A model generated the notes under the pieces. It was not told where the DNA came from. It was given only the letters and a program-made list of their open reading frames with translations, and made no database searches. A program made the position numbers and the translations under genes. DNA of 64,000 nucleotides from Streptomyces sp. LUP30 (GTDB taxonomy: Bacteria; Actinomycetota; Actinomycetes; Streptomycetales; Streptomycetaceae), in NCBI RefSeq assembly GCF_001746365.1, contig NZ_MJAJ01000024.1:1-64000 (forward strand), given 5' to 3'. Of this stretch, positions 32,227 through 40,485 are shown piece after piece. Each line of letters opens with the position of its first letter. Positions within the stretch are counted from its first letter, which is position 1.

Positions 32227-32958
32227 ATGCGGGACGCGTACCACGAGGAACTGGACTCGATCGGCGACAGCCTGGTGGAGATGGCCCGGCTGGTCGGGTC
32301 GGCGATCGGACGCGCCACGACGGCCATTCTCGACGCCGACCTGAAGCTCGCCGAGAGCGTCATCGAGGCCGACAAGAGGGTCGACGAGCTGCAGCACGAC
32401 CTGGAGGCGCGGGCGATAGCGCTGCTGGCGCGGCAGCAGCCGGTGGCGACGGACCTGCGGATCGTCGTCACGTCGCTGCGGATGTCGGCCGACCTGGAGC
32501 GCTCCGGCGACCTCGCCCAGCACGTGGCGAAGCTGGCGCGGCTGCGCTTCCCCAACCGTGCGGTGCCGCACGACCTGCACGCCACGATCCTGGAGATGGG
32601 CCAGCTCGCGCAGCGCCTGATGGCGAAGGCGGCCGAGGTCATCATCACCAAGGACGTCGACCTGGCGCTCCAGCTGGAGCAGGACGACGACGAGATGGAC
32701 CTGCTGCACCGCACGCTCTTCCAGCACCTGCTGGACGACAAGTGGAAGCACGGCATCGAGACCGCGGTCGACGTGACCCTGCTCGGCCGCTACTACGAGC
32801 GGTTCGCCGACCACGCGGTGGCCGTCGCCAAGCGCGTGGTGTTCCTGGTCACCGGTGAGCACGCGGACGAGCTCCAGCAGGACCTGCCGCCGGAGATCCA
32901 GCCGGCCGCGGGGACGGCCCCGGGAGCGGCAGCGGGCGCCGAGGACGAGGGTCTCTGA
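32227..32958 (+). CDS. phoU: Phosphate signalling regulator PhoU
   Basis: A 243-aa all-helical protein made of two three-helix PhoU repeats. The metal-binding signatures are visible: EADKRVDELQHDLEARAI with LRMSADLERSGDLAQHVAKL in the first repeat, and LLGRYYERFADHAVAVAKRV in the second. PhoU links the Pst transporter state to PhoR and dampens the response. GAGAGGGAACCCTG before the ATG at 32227 is the ribosome binding site. The C-terminal 25 residues (Ala/Gly/Glu) are not conserved in type. The gene diverges from phoRP across the PHO box and precedes a small Cys-rich ORF. Confidence 0.96.
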   Translation: MRDAYHEELDSIGDSLVEMARLVGSAIGRATTAILDADLKLAESVIEADKRVDELQHDLEARAIALLARQQPVATDLRIVVTSLRMSADLERSGDLAQHVAKLARLRFPNRAVPHDLHATILEMGQLAQRLMAKAAEVIITKDVDLALQLEQDDDEMDLLHRTLFQHLLDDKWKHGIETAVDVTLLGRYYERFADHAVAVAKRVVFLVTGEHADELQQDLPPEIQPAAGTAPGAAAGAEDEGL

Positions 32959-33190
32959 GACGAGAGCTTCCCGGGCAGGCGAGAGCTGGGCGGGGGCGTT
33001 CGGGGCACGAGCGCCGGGCGGGCCGGGTGATGCGCGGGGGATCCGGTCCGCCCGCGCGCGGTCGTCCGCCAGGGGCGTGCCGGGCCCGTCCCGGGCGTGC
33101 GCAAGACACTGTGCGCCGTTGATGCGCCCAGGGGAACGGGCATGCAATGGGCACAGGTCCTTACAGGTCCTACGCCTCCGGGAGGAACCC

Positions 33191-33349
33191 ATGGCCGAGT
33201 CCCCCAGCACTCCCACGCCCGACCCGACACAGCAGCGCCCGACCGAGCAGCCCGCCGAGATCAGGAACCTGATGCTGATCGGCGCGTGCGGCTGCGGTTC
33301 CGGGTGCGGCTGCGGCTGCCAGTCGGGCAACCCCTGCCAGTGCGGCTGA
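33191..33349 (+). CDS. mtpA: Tiny Cys-rich, metallothionein-like peptide
   Basis: A 52-aa peptide preceded by GGAGG 5 nt before the ATG. The first 31 residues are Pro/Thr/Gln/Glu-rich and end in RNLMLIGA. The C-terminal 21 residues contain seven Cys in a Gly background, CGCGSGCGCGCQSGNPCQCG, with three CXC motifs. This suits thiolate metal binding; the name mtpA has been used for the gene after phoU in Streptomyces (from memory). The hydrophilic leader plus Cys/Gly/Ser core also resembles azol(in)e peptide precursors, but no cyclodehydratase is nearby. It lies 232 nt after phoU, before a strong terminator. Confidence 0.75.
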   Translation: MAESPSTPTPDPTQQRPTEQPAEIRNLMLIGACGCGSGCGCGCQSGNPCQCG

Positions 33350-33378
33350 GGTCGCACCTGACGGACGTACGCGGATGC

Positions 33379-33411
33379 GGGGCCCCGGTGTCGACACGAC
33401 GCCGGGGCCCC
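33379..33411. terminator. Bidirectional terminator
   Basis: GGGGCCCCGG (33379-33388) pairs with CCGGGGCCCC (33402-33411); the loop holds the palindrome TGTCGACA. It sits between the Cys-rich peptide gene and the convergent lipoprotein gene. Confidence 0.8.
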
Positions 33412-33430
33412 TCGTCGCGTCCGGGACGGC

Positions 33431-34324
33431 TCAGGGCCTGGCCGCGGACACGGCCGTGACGGTCACCTTGTTGTCGCACTCGGCGAACTGCCCGTCGTCC
33501 AGGGCTACCTGATGCGCTCCGGAGCCCGGCAGGCCGACCACGATCGTGGGGTACACGGAGGGGGTCGCGCCGGACACGCAGTACCCGTCGGCCTCTCCCT
33601 GCACCTGCACGAAGGTCAGTTTCACGTACGCCCTGCCGCCCGCGGCCAGCGTGACCGGCACGGCCGGTCCGACGGGCGTGACGGCGAGCGGGGAGTTGTG
33701 CTCCGGGGAGCCGTTGCCGGCCCCGGCGACGGACGGGTGCCCCTTGAGGACGCAGGCCCGGGCGGAGACGTTGGTGAACGTGACGATCGCGGCGCCGGTC
33801 CCGGTGCCGGTCGGCCGCACGGCTGCCTGCCGGGCGGTGACCTTCAGACTCTTCGCCGCACAGGTCGCCACGGCGCCGCCCGTCGAACCGCCGGCGGGAG
33901 ACGCCGACGCGGTGGCCGGGGCGGGGGCGGAGGCCGAGGGGGCGCCGGAGGCCGGGGCCGAGGCGGTCGCGGGGGCCGAGGACGCGGAACCGCCGGAGGC
34001 GGAACCCGCCGAGGAGGAACCACCGGCGGAGGCGGAACTACCGGCGGAGGAACCGCCGGCGGGGCTCGTGACGGGGGCGGAACCCCCGGCGGGGGACGTG
34101 ACGGGGGCGGAACTCCCCGCGGGGGACGGCGAATCCGTCGGCTGGCACCCGGTCATCGCCAGGGCCGCCGTGGCCACCACGGCCGCCACCGCCGAACCCC
34201 GGCGCGCATGCCCGGGCCCCGCTCGCAGGACACCCCGGCTCCCGGCCCGGTTCTCCCGTCCGCTCCCGCGTCCGCTCCGCCGTCCGTCGACGCTTCCGCC
34301 CGCGCTTCCATCCGTGTCACGCAT
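33431..34324 (-). CDS. DUF4232 lipoprotein
   Basis: A 297-aa exported protein. An Arg/Gly-rich N-terminal region of about 40 residues precedes ARRGSAVAAVVATAALAMTGC, a signal peptide with a lipobox-like end; the RR pair could allow Tat export. A long Ser/Ala/Gly/Pro linker with repeated SAPVTSPAGG units follows. The C-terminal 140 residues are the DUF4232 domain (SLKVTARQAAVRPTGTGTGA, FTNVSARACVLKGHPSV), a secreted beta-sandwich common in Streptomyces with unknown function. The start ATG at 34322-34324 has GGGGGAACGG upstream. Confidence 0.82.
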   Translation of the reverse strand: MRDTDGSAGGSVDGRRSGRGSGRENRAGSRGVLRAGPGHARRGSAVAAVVATAALAMTGCQPTDSPSPAGSSAPVTSPAGGSAPVTSPAGGSSAGSSASAGGSSSAGSASGGSASSAPATASAPASGAPSASAPAPATASASPAGGSTGGAVATCAAKSLKVTARQAAVRPTGTGTGAAIVTFTNVSARACVLKGHPSVAGAGNGSPEHNSPLAVTPVGPAVPVTLAAGGRAYVKLTFVQVQGEADGYCVSGATPSVYPTIVVGLPGSGAHQVALDDGQFAECDNKVTVTAVSAARP

Positions 34325-34483
34325 GCCGTTCCCCCGATTCAGAATCGGCGCGGGCGTCCGCCTCGCGCCGTTGTTCACCCCGGCAGACGACCCGGATGGT
34401 CACGAAGGTTCTTCCGGCCGGCCGCCTGTGACCCACTGGTGACGAAGGGCGGCCCGGGGCCCCCGCGGGCTAGGATCCGTGCC

Positions 34484-35431
34484 ATGGCCCTGACCGTGAG
34501 CGACGTGGACCGGTTCGAGGCGGCGAGGCCCCGCCTGGAGGCCATCGCCTATCGGCTGCTGGGCTCCGCGAGCGAGGCGGAGGACGCCGTGCAGGAGACC
34601 TTCCTGCGCTGGCAGGCCGCCGACGTCGAGCGCGTCGCGGTTCCCGAGGCCTGGCTGACGAAGGTGCTCACCAACCTGTGCCTCAACCAGCTCACGTCGG
34701 CCCGCGCACGGCGCGAGACCTATGTCGGCGAGTGGCTCCCCGAACCGCTGCTCGCCGGGGACTCGATGCTCGGCCCCGCCGACACCGCCGAGCAGCGCGA
34801 ATCGGTGTCGTACGCGGTGCTGACCCTGCTGGAGCGCCTCTCCCCCAACGAGCGGGCGGTGTACGTGCTGCGGGAGGCCTTCGACTACCCGCACCGGGAG
34901 ATCGCCGAGATCCTCGACCTCACCGAGACCGCCAGCCAGCAGATCTTCCACCGCGCCAAGAAGCACGTCGCACAGGGGGGCAGGGCCCGCGTCGAGATCG
35001 ACGAAGCCGCCGCCCGGCGCATCGTCGAGGAGTTCCTCGCGGCCGCCACCACCGGCCGGACCGAGCCGCTCGTGCGGCTGCTCACCCAGGACGCCATCGC
35101 GATCGGCGACGGCGGCGGGAAGGTCCCGGCCCGCGCCAAGGCGTTCGAGGGCGCCCTCGCGGTCGCGACGTTCATGCGCGGCCTGTTCAAGCCCAGTCAG
35201 GCCAAGCGGTCCATCGCCGGCGGCTCGCCCGACGTCTACGCGACGACCGCCAACGGAGCCCCGGCCCTCGTGGCGGTGCTCGACGACCGGGTCATCGGCG
35301 TCATGTGCCTGGAGATCGGCGCGGACGGCATCGCCGCGTTCCGCAACCAGGTCAACCCCGACAAGCTCGAACGCGCGACCAGGCGCTGGGCCGCCGTCGA
35401 CCACGGGGAACCCCTGCTCCGCGCCTTCTGA
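34484..35431 (+). CDS. ECF41-family sigma factor (SigJ-like)
   Basis: A 315-aa ECF sigma factor with fused regulatory domain. Region 2: AYRLLGSASEAEDAVQETFLRW and WLTKVLTNLCLNQLTSARAR. Region 4: LSPNERAVYVLREAFDYPHREI. The SnoaL-like C-terminal domain carries both ECF41 hallmarks, DGGGKVPARAK and FRNQVNPDKL, which tune activity without an anti-sigma factor. TAGGAT (34471-34476) is 7 nt before the ATG at 34484. The NDH-2-like gene 93 nt downstream fits the rule that ECF41 genes neighbour an oxidoreductase that is their target. I do not see a clean TGTCACA-N16-CGTC in front of either gene. Confidence 0.9.
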   Translation: MALTVSDVDRFEAARPRLEAIAYRLLGSASEAEDAVQETFLRWQAADVERVAVPEAWLTKVLTNLCLNQLTSARARRETYVGEWLPEPLLAGDSMLGPADTAEQRESVSYAVLTLLERLSPNERAVYVLREAFDYPHREIAEILDLTETASQQIFHRAKKHVAQGGRARVEIDEAAARRIVEEFLAAATTGRTEPLVRLLTQDAIAIGDGGGKVPARAKAFEGALAVATFMRGLFKPSQAKRSIAGGSPDVYATTANGAPALVAVLDDRVIGVMCLEIGADGIAAFRNQVNPDKLERATRRWAAVDHGEPLLRAF

Positions 35432-35437
35432 CCGAGA

Positions 35438-35453
35438 TGTGAGCTGCTTCACA
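35438..35453. promoter_or_regulatory. CRP-like palindrome
   Basis: TGTGAGCTGCTTCACA fits TGTGA-N6-TCACA; with flanks the arms are GATGTGA/TCACATC (35436-35455). It differs from the Streptomyces Crp motif GTG-N6-GNCAC at one position. It begins 6 nt past the sigma stop and about 70 nt before the flavoprotein start. Confidence 0.4.
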
Positions 35454-35524
35454 TCGTTCTTCTGTCAGGAAACGGCGGGCCGCCCGGTTCAAGGGGCGAA
35501 TCCGCTCAAGACAGGAGCAGCGAC

Positions 35525-36796
35525 ATGCAGCACCGCATCATCGTCCTCGGGGCCGGATACGCCGGAGCCATCGCCGCCGGGCGCCTCGCCAGGCGACTGC
35601 ACCGCGAAGACGTCGCCATCACCCTCGTCAACGCCGAGCCCGACTTCGTCGAGCGCGTCCGGATGCACCAGCTGGCGGTCGGCCAGGACCTCAGGCCCCG
35701 CCCGCTCGGCGAGATGTTCGCGGGCACCGGCGTGCGACTGAAGATCGCGAGGGTCATGCGCGTCGACGTCGACCGCAGGACCGTCGCCGTCCTCGCCGCC
35801 GACGGCGCCGACGGCCCTGACGGCCCTGACGGCATCGAGGAGTTGGCGTACGACACCCTCGTCTACGCCCTCGGCAGCGGCTGGAACGACCAGGGCGTCC
35901 CGGGCGCCGCCGAGCACGCGCACCAGATCGCGGGCCGGGCCGGAGCGCTCCGGCTCCGCGCGCGCCTGTCCGGACTGGCCGCCGGACAGCCCGTGGTCGT
36001 GGTGGGCGCCGGCCTCACCGGCCTGGAGGCGGCGACCGAGATCGCCGAGGCCCGCCCGGACCTCGACGTCTCCCTCGCCGCCCGCGCCGGCCTGGGCGAC
36101 TGGCTCTCGTCCAAGGGCCGCCGGCACCTGCGCAAGGTCGTCGACGATCTCGGCATCACCGTGCACGAGCACACCACCGTCACCGCCGTCGGGGCAGACC
36201 ACGTCGTCACGGCCGACGGCAGGACCGTCCCGTCCGCCGCCACCGTCTGGACGACCGGCTTCGCCGTCCACCCCATCGCGCAGGCCACCGCCCTGGAGGT
36301 GACCGGCGCCGGTCAGATCGTGGTCGACCGGACCCTGCGCTCGGTCTCCCACCCCGACGTGTACGCCATCGGCGACGCGGCCCTGGTGACGGGCCCCGGC
36401 GACAAGCCGCTGCGGATGTCGTGCGCCTCGGGAGTCCCCACGGCATGGCAGGCGGCCGACGCCGTCGCGGGCCGCCTGACCGGGGGAAAGATCCCGGACG
36501 TGCCACTGCGCTACTTCAACCAGTGCATCTCGCTGGGCCGCAGGGAAGGCCTCATCCAGTACGTCACCGCCGACGACCGCGCCGTCAAGGCGGCCCTGAC
36601 GGGACGGCCCGCCGCGCTCTACAAGGAACTGGTCTGCAAGGGCGCGGCCTGGGGCGTCGCCCACCCGCTCCTCGTGCCGACGGGACGTCGCCGCGTCGTC
36701 CGCGAACTTCCCCGGACGAACCCGACGGATGCCACGACCGTGACGAGCACCCCGAACACGGCGACCGACTCACCGGCGAAGACGCCGACGCCCTGA
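35525..36796 (+). CDS. FAD-dependent NADH dehydrogenase-like oxidoreductase
   Basis: A 423-aa two-dinucleotide-fold flavoprotein of the NDH-2/AIF type. The FAD fold begins HRIIVLGAGYAGAIAAGRLA (residues 3-22); the NAD(P) fold is VVVVGAGLTGLEAATEIAEA (about 160); the second FAD contact is DVYAIGDAALV (about 280). The C-terminal 70 residues have no obvious amphipathic membrane anchor and end in a Thr/Pro-rich tail, so it may be soluble. An acidic repeat DGADGPDGPDG interrupts the region near residue 97. Placed after an ECF41 sigma gene, it is the expected regulatory target. Confidence 0.85.
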   Translation: MQHRIIVLGAGYAGAIAAGRLARRLHREDVAITLVNAEPDFVERVRMHQLAVGQDLRPRPLGEMFAGTGVRLKIARVMRVDVDRRTVAVLAADGADGPDGPDGIEELAYDTLVYALGSGWNDQGVPGAAEHAHQIAGRAGALRLRARLSGLAAGQPVVVVGAGLTGLEAATEIAEARPDLDVSLAARAGLGDWLSSKGRRHLRKVVDDLGITVHEHTTVTAVGADHVVTADGRTVPSAATVWTTGFAVHPIAQATALEVTGAGQIVVDRTLRSVSHPDVYAIGDAALVTGPGDKPLRMSCASGVPTAWQAADAVAGRLTGGKIPDVPLRYFNQCISLGRREGLIQYVTADDRAVKAALTGRPAALYKELVCKGAAWGVAHPLLVPTGRRRVVRELPRTNPTDATTVTSTPNTATDSPAKTPTP

Positions 36797-36934
36797 CGCC
36801 CCGAACGCACCGAGCCCCCCGCCCACCGGAACCCCGTCTCCGCCCCGCCGGCGCCTGCCCCCGACCCGGGAGGCGGGGTCGGCGGAGCGGAGACCAGAGG
36901 AGACCAGAGGACGACCGCTCCCGGACTGCCGTCC

Positions 36935-37342
36935 TCAGGTGAGCCGCCCGGCCTCGCGAAGCGCGTCGAAGACCATGGCGTCGATGACGGAGACCCGATG
37001 CCGATCGGCATAACCGAACCACGCCTTCTCGGCGATCTCCCGCGCCGGGACCAGCTCGCCGCGGTGATCGGCGGTGTAACAGATCATCCGGAACGGGCCG
37101 TGCTCCGGATGCCCCTCGCCGACCTCGAACGTGCCGAAGTGCACCATGGAACCCGGGTCGATCGCCGCCTGCAGTTCCTCGTCGATCTCCCGTACCAGGG
37201 TCTCGCCGTCGGACTCCCCCGGCTCGCGATGACCGCCCGGGAAGTAGAACCGATCTCTGCCATGACTACGCGTCACCAGCACCAGGCCGTCCCGGACCAG
37301 AACCCACGCCACCTTCTCCGGCACACCGTCGCCCTCAGCCAT
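36935..37342 (-). CDS. Nudix hydrolase
   Basis: A 135-aa single-domain Nudix enzyme. The box GGHREPGESDGETLVREIDE plus EL fits the consensus. The N-terminal VAWVLVRDGLVLVTRSHGRD and the C-terminal WFGYADRHRVSVIDAMVFDALREAG resemble the MutT/ADP-ribose group, with substrates such as oxidised nucleotides or NDP-linked compounds. TACGGT (37351-37356 region) precedes the ATG at 37342 by 8 nt. No functional link with neighbours is evident. Confidence 0.85.
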   Translation of the reverse strand: MAEGDGVPEKVAWVLVRDGLVLVTRSHGRDRFYFPGGHREPGESDGETLVREIDEELQAAIDPGSMVHFGTFEVGEGHPEHGPFRMICYTADHRGELVPAREIAEKAWFGYADRHRVSVIDAMVFDALREAGRLT

Positions 37343-37432
37343 GGCCCGGGACCGTAACGCAGAACCTCGCCGCCGTCAGCACCACCGCACACGGACCGTT
37401 CACCTCTCCCCCGACGACCCCACCCCGCCGAA

Positions 37433-37472
37433 AAGCCCCCCGACCGACGGAGAAACCGCGGCCAGGGGGCTT
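37433..37472 (-). terminator. Terminator of gpmA
   Basis: AAGCCCCC (37433-37440) and GGGGGCTT (37465-37472) form the outer stem. On the minus strand the hairpin ends GGGGGGCTTTT, a short U tract. It begins 13 nt past the gpmA stop. Confidence 0.7.
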
Positions 37473-37484
37473 ACTGGCGTTCGC

Positions 37485-38246
37485 TTACTTCTTCTTGCCC
37501 TGGTTTTTGACTGCCTCGATCGCTGCGGCCGCCGCTTCCGGGTCGAGGTAGGTGCCGCCCGGGGTGACCGGCTTGAAGTCCGCGTCGAGTTCGTATGCGA
37601 GGGGGATGCCCGTCGGAATGTTCAGGCCCGCGATGTCGGCGTCGGAGATGCCGTCGAGGTGCTTGACGAGGGCGCGCAGGCTGTTGCCGTGGGCGGCGAC
37701 GAGGACCGTGCGGCCGGCGAGGAGGTCCGGGACGATGCCGTCGTACCAGTAGGGGAGCATCCGGTTGACGACGTCCTTGAGGCACTCCGTGCGGGGGCGG
37801 AGCTCCGGCGGGATCGTCGCGTAGCGCGGGTCCTCGGACTGGGAGAACTCGGTGCCGTCCTCGAGGGGCGGGGGCGGGGTGTCGTAGGAGCGGCGCCAGA
37901 GCATGAACTGCTCCTCACCGAACTCCGCGAGCGTCTGGGCCTTGTCCTTGCCCTGCAGCGCACCGTAGTGGCGCTCGTTGAGGCGCCAGGAGCGGTGGAC
38001 CGGGATCCAGTGGCGGTCGGCGGATTCGAGGGCCAGCTGGGCCGTGCGGATCGCTCGCTTCTGGAGGGACGTGTGGACCACGTCGGGCAGGAGGTCGGCG
38101 TCCTTCAGGAGTTCGCCACCGCGGACCGCCTCCTTCTCGCCCTTCTCGTTGAGGTTGACGTCCACCCAGCCGGTGAACAGGTTCTTCGCGTTCCACTCGC
38201 TCTCGCCGTGGCGGAGGAGGATCAGCTTGTACGGTGCGTCGGCCAT
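37485..38246 (-). CDS. gpmA: 2,3-bisphosphoglycerate-dependent phosphoglycerate mutase
   Basis: A 253-aa glycolytic enzyme interconverting 3- and 2-phosphoglycerate. The phosphohistidine motif LLRHGESEWNAKNLFTGW (about 9-26), ERHYGALQGKDKAQ (about 88-101), RRSYDTPPPPL and the second catalytic His in VLVAAHGNSLRALVKHLD (about 185-202) are all there. The C-terminal NQGKKK is typical. TACGCT (38254-38259, coding strand) 7 nt before the ATG marks a leaderless start. It is monocistronic. Confidence 0.95.
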   Translation of the reverse strand: MADAPYKLILLRHGESEWNAKNLFTGWVDVNLNEKGEKEAVRGGELLKDADLLPDVVHTSLQKRAIRTAQLALESADRHWIPVHRSWRLNERHYGALQGKDKAQTLAEFGEEQFMLWRRSYDTPPPPLEDGTEFSQSEDPRYATIPPELRPRTECLKDVVNRMLPYWYDGIVPDLLAGRTVLVAAHGNSLRALVKHLDGISDADIAGLNIPTGIPLAYELDADFKPVTPGGTYLDPEAAAAAIEAVKNQGKKK

Positions 38247-38488
38247 GCGTACGAGCGTAATCCACCACTCCGATGCGTTGTGCGGCCGCTCATACAGCGG
38301 ACACGGCGAGGGCAGGAGGGCCCGCAGGACGGCCCGCAGGCGGCCGGGAGGGCGACGGCGGAACGCGTCGGGACGGCGGTGTGGGACCGCGACGATTGAT
38401 CGGTTCTGTTAAATGAGTGGCCTCCGCTTCGGCTTCCCTCGTAAGTTCTGAGTGCTGCGTGCGCCACTTACATCCCGGGGGATCCGCC

Positions 38489-39757
38489 ATGCCTGTCGCC
38501 GTACTGAGACGTGCTGCCCGCGAGACGTTGTCCGGGCTGCCCCGAGAGTTCTGGTGGCTGTGGACCAGCACCCTCGTCAACCGGCTCGGCGCCTTCGTCG
38601 CCACCTTCATGGCGCTGTATCTGACCCTGGACCGCGGCTACTCCGCCTCCTTCGCCGGGCTCGTCGCCTCGCTGCACGGGCTGGGCGGGGTCGTGTCGTC
38701 GCTCGGCGGCGGAGTCATGGCGGACCGGCTCGGACGGCGGCCCACCATGCTCCTCGCCCAGACAGCCACCGCGGCCTCCGTCGCGCTGCTCGGGTTCATG
38801 GAACATCCCGTCGCCATCGCCGGGGTCGCCTTCCTCGTCGGGATGGCCTCCAACGCCTCCCGGCCGGCCGTGCAGGCGATGATGGCGGACATCGTGCGGC
38901 CCGAGGACCGGGTCCGCGCCTTCTCGCTCAACTACTGGGCCATCAACCTCGGGTTCGCCGTATCCTCCACGGCCGCCGGGTTCATCGCCGAGGTCAGTTA
39001 CCGGGCCGGTTTCCTCCTGGAGGCCGGGATGACGTTCGTGTGCGCGATCGTCGTCTTCCTCAAGCTGCCCGAGTCACGGCCCGAGCAGACGGACAAGGGC
39101 GTCGGCGACAGCGACAAGGCGGGGCTGGGGACCGTTCTGCGCGACGGGCGCTTCATGAGCGTCGTCGGGCTGTCCTTCCTCGTCGCGCTCGTCTTCCAGC
39201 AGGGGGCCGTCGGGCTGCCGGTGGCGATGGGCGCGGCCGGGTTCACGCCGGCCGACTACGGCATGGCCATCGCCGTCAACGGCGTCCTCATCGTCGCGCT
39301 GCAGATCCCCGTCACGCGGTTCATCGAGCACCGGGACCCCCGGCGGCTGCTGGTGATCTCCTCGGTGCTCGCGGGATACGGTTTCGGGCTGACCGCCTTC
39401 GCCGGATCGGTCGGCGTGTTCGCGCTCACCGTCTGTGTGTGGACCCTCGCCGAGATCGTCAACGCGCCCACGCAGACCGGGCTCGTCGTCCGGCTCTCCC
39501 CCACCCATGGCCGAGGCCGCTACCAGGGCATGTACACCCTCTCGTGGGCCGTGGCCTCCCTGGTCGCCCCGCTGATGTCCGGCCTCGTCATCGACCGGCT
39601 CGGCGCGCAATGGCTCTGGGGAATGTGCGCGGTGGTCGGGACGGCGGCGGGGCTCGGGTACGGGCTGCTGATGCGCCGGCTCCCGGACGAGGCGCCCGCG
39701 CCCGCCGCCGAGCACACGGCCGCCGCGTCGGCGAAGCCCCAGGTCAACGCCGCCTGA
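38489..39757 (+). CDS. MFS transporter, drug-exporter type
   Basis: A 422-aa major-facilitator protein with 12 predicted membrane segments. The motif A loop GGVMADRLGRRPTMLL lies between segments 2 and 3 (about residues 70-85), and NYWAINLGFAVSSTAAGFIA and LVVRLSPTHGRGRYQGMYTL are typical of the MdtH/efflux-like subgroup. It probably exports a small hydrophobic compound by proton antiport. The ATG at 38489, with CCGGGGGATC upstream, is preferred over an in-frame start at 38417. No adjacent regulator. Confidence 0.88.
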   Translation: MPVAVLRRAARETLSGLPREFWWLWTSTLVNRLGAFVATFMALYLTLDRGYSASFAGLVASLHGLGGVVSSLGGGVMADRLGRRPTMLLAQTATAASVALLGFMEHPVAIAGVAFLVGMASNASRPAVQAMMADIVRPEDRVRAFSLNYWAINLGFAVSSTAAGFIAEVSYRAGFLLEAGMTFVCAIVVFLKLPESRPEQTDKGVGDSDKAGLGTVLRDGRFMSVVGLSFLVALVFQQGAVGLPVAMGAAGFTPADYGMAIAVNGVLIVALQIPVTRFIEHRDPRRLLVISSVLAGYGFGLTAFAGSVGVFALTVCVWTLAEIVNAPTQTGLVVRLSPTHGRGRYQGMYTLSWAVASLVAPLMSGLVIDRLGAQWLWGMCAVVGTAAGLGYGLLMRRLPDEAPAPAAEHTAAASAKPQVNAA

Positions 39758-39857
39758 GCCGTCTGAGCCGTCGGTGCTGTCGATGCTGTCGGTGCCCTTC
39801 GGCGGCATCGGCGGCATGAGCGGCGCGGGCGCGTCCGCGGCACGGGCGGCATCCGCG

Positions 39858-40436
39858 TCACGGGTGCATCCTCGCCCCCTTCAGCACCTTGTCCACCGCG
39901 TTCTTCGGGCCGTACAGCGCCAGCCCGACCAGGTCGAGATCGGCCGTCGGCACGGCGCGCACCGCCGCGCGGTTGTCGCGGTCGTTGCCGGTGGCGAAGA
40001 GGTCGCCCGTGAACACCGCGCGCGGGAGGGACCGGGACAGCACGCGCGCGTGGGCGGTCTTCAACGTCTCCTTCGTGCCCTCGAAGACCAGTACCGGCTG
40101 GCGGAACATCGGCAGGCACGGGACGCCGTCCGCGTCCTCGTACGGCTCCCCGATCACCTCGGGGAGCTCCGTGCCGAGCCCGCTGACCAGGAAGGCGGTG
40201 ACGTTCAGGCGCTGCCAGGTCTCCAGGTCCTCGCGCAGCAGCACGGCGATCTTCGTGTCGAAGCGGATCGGTTCGCCGTCCGCGGCGGGCGGAGCGGCCT
40301 GGGCTGCCTGGGCTGCCTGGGCTGCCTGGGCTGCCTGGGTGTTACCGGTGGCCGTGGGCTTCCCTGGGGCCGTGGTGCCCCCCGCGGCGGCGGTGTTCCC
40401 CGCGAGCGGCGTGTTCGTGGTGTTCGCGCTGTCCAT
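39858..40436 (-). CDS. DUF2000 family protein
   Basis: A 192-aa protein. The first 55 residues are low-complexity and include a DNA-level 9-nt tandem repeat giving AAQAAQAAQAAQAA. The rest is the DUF2000 domain: FDTKIAVLLREDLETWQRLN, VTAFLVSGLG, GVPCLPMFRQPVLVFEGTKE and AVPTADLDLVGLALYGPKN. Its biochemical function is unknown. ATG 40434-40436 has CAGTCT (40443-40448, coding strand) 6 nt upstream. It diverges from an AraC regulator across 49 nt, a pairing that suggests the regulator controls it. Confidence 0.82.
   Translation of the reverse strand: MDSANTTNTPLAGNTAAAGGTTAPGKPTATGNTQAAQAAQAAQAAQAAPPAADGEPIRFDTKIAVLLREDLETWQRLNVTAFLVSGLGTELPEVIGEPYEDADGVPCLPMFRQPVLVFEGTKETLKTAHARVLSRSLPRAVFTGDLFATGNDRDNRAAVRAVPTADLDLVGLALYGPKNAVDKVLKGARMHP
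40288..40338. repeat. 9-nt tandem repeat inside the DUF2000 gene
   Basis: About five copies of GGGCTGCCT encode the Ala-Ala-Gln run in the N-terminal linker. The copy number is likely variable between strains. Confidence 0.7.
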
Positions 40437-40485
40437 ACGACGAGACTGCCGGTCGTCGTCAGCCTCCGTCTTGTACGTTCTTTGC

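Noticed and set aside
33191..33349. Cys-rich peptide as a modified (azole) RiPP precursor
   Set aside because: No modifying enzyme genes anywhere in the window; a metal-binding role is simpler. Kept only as a remark.
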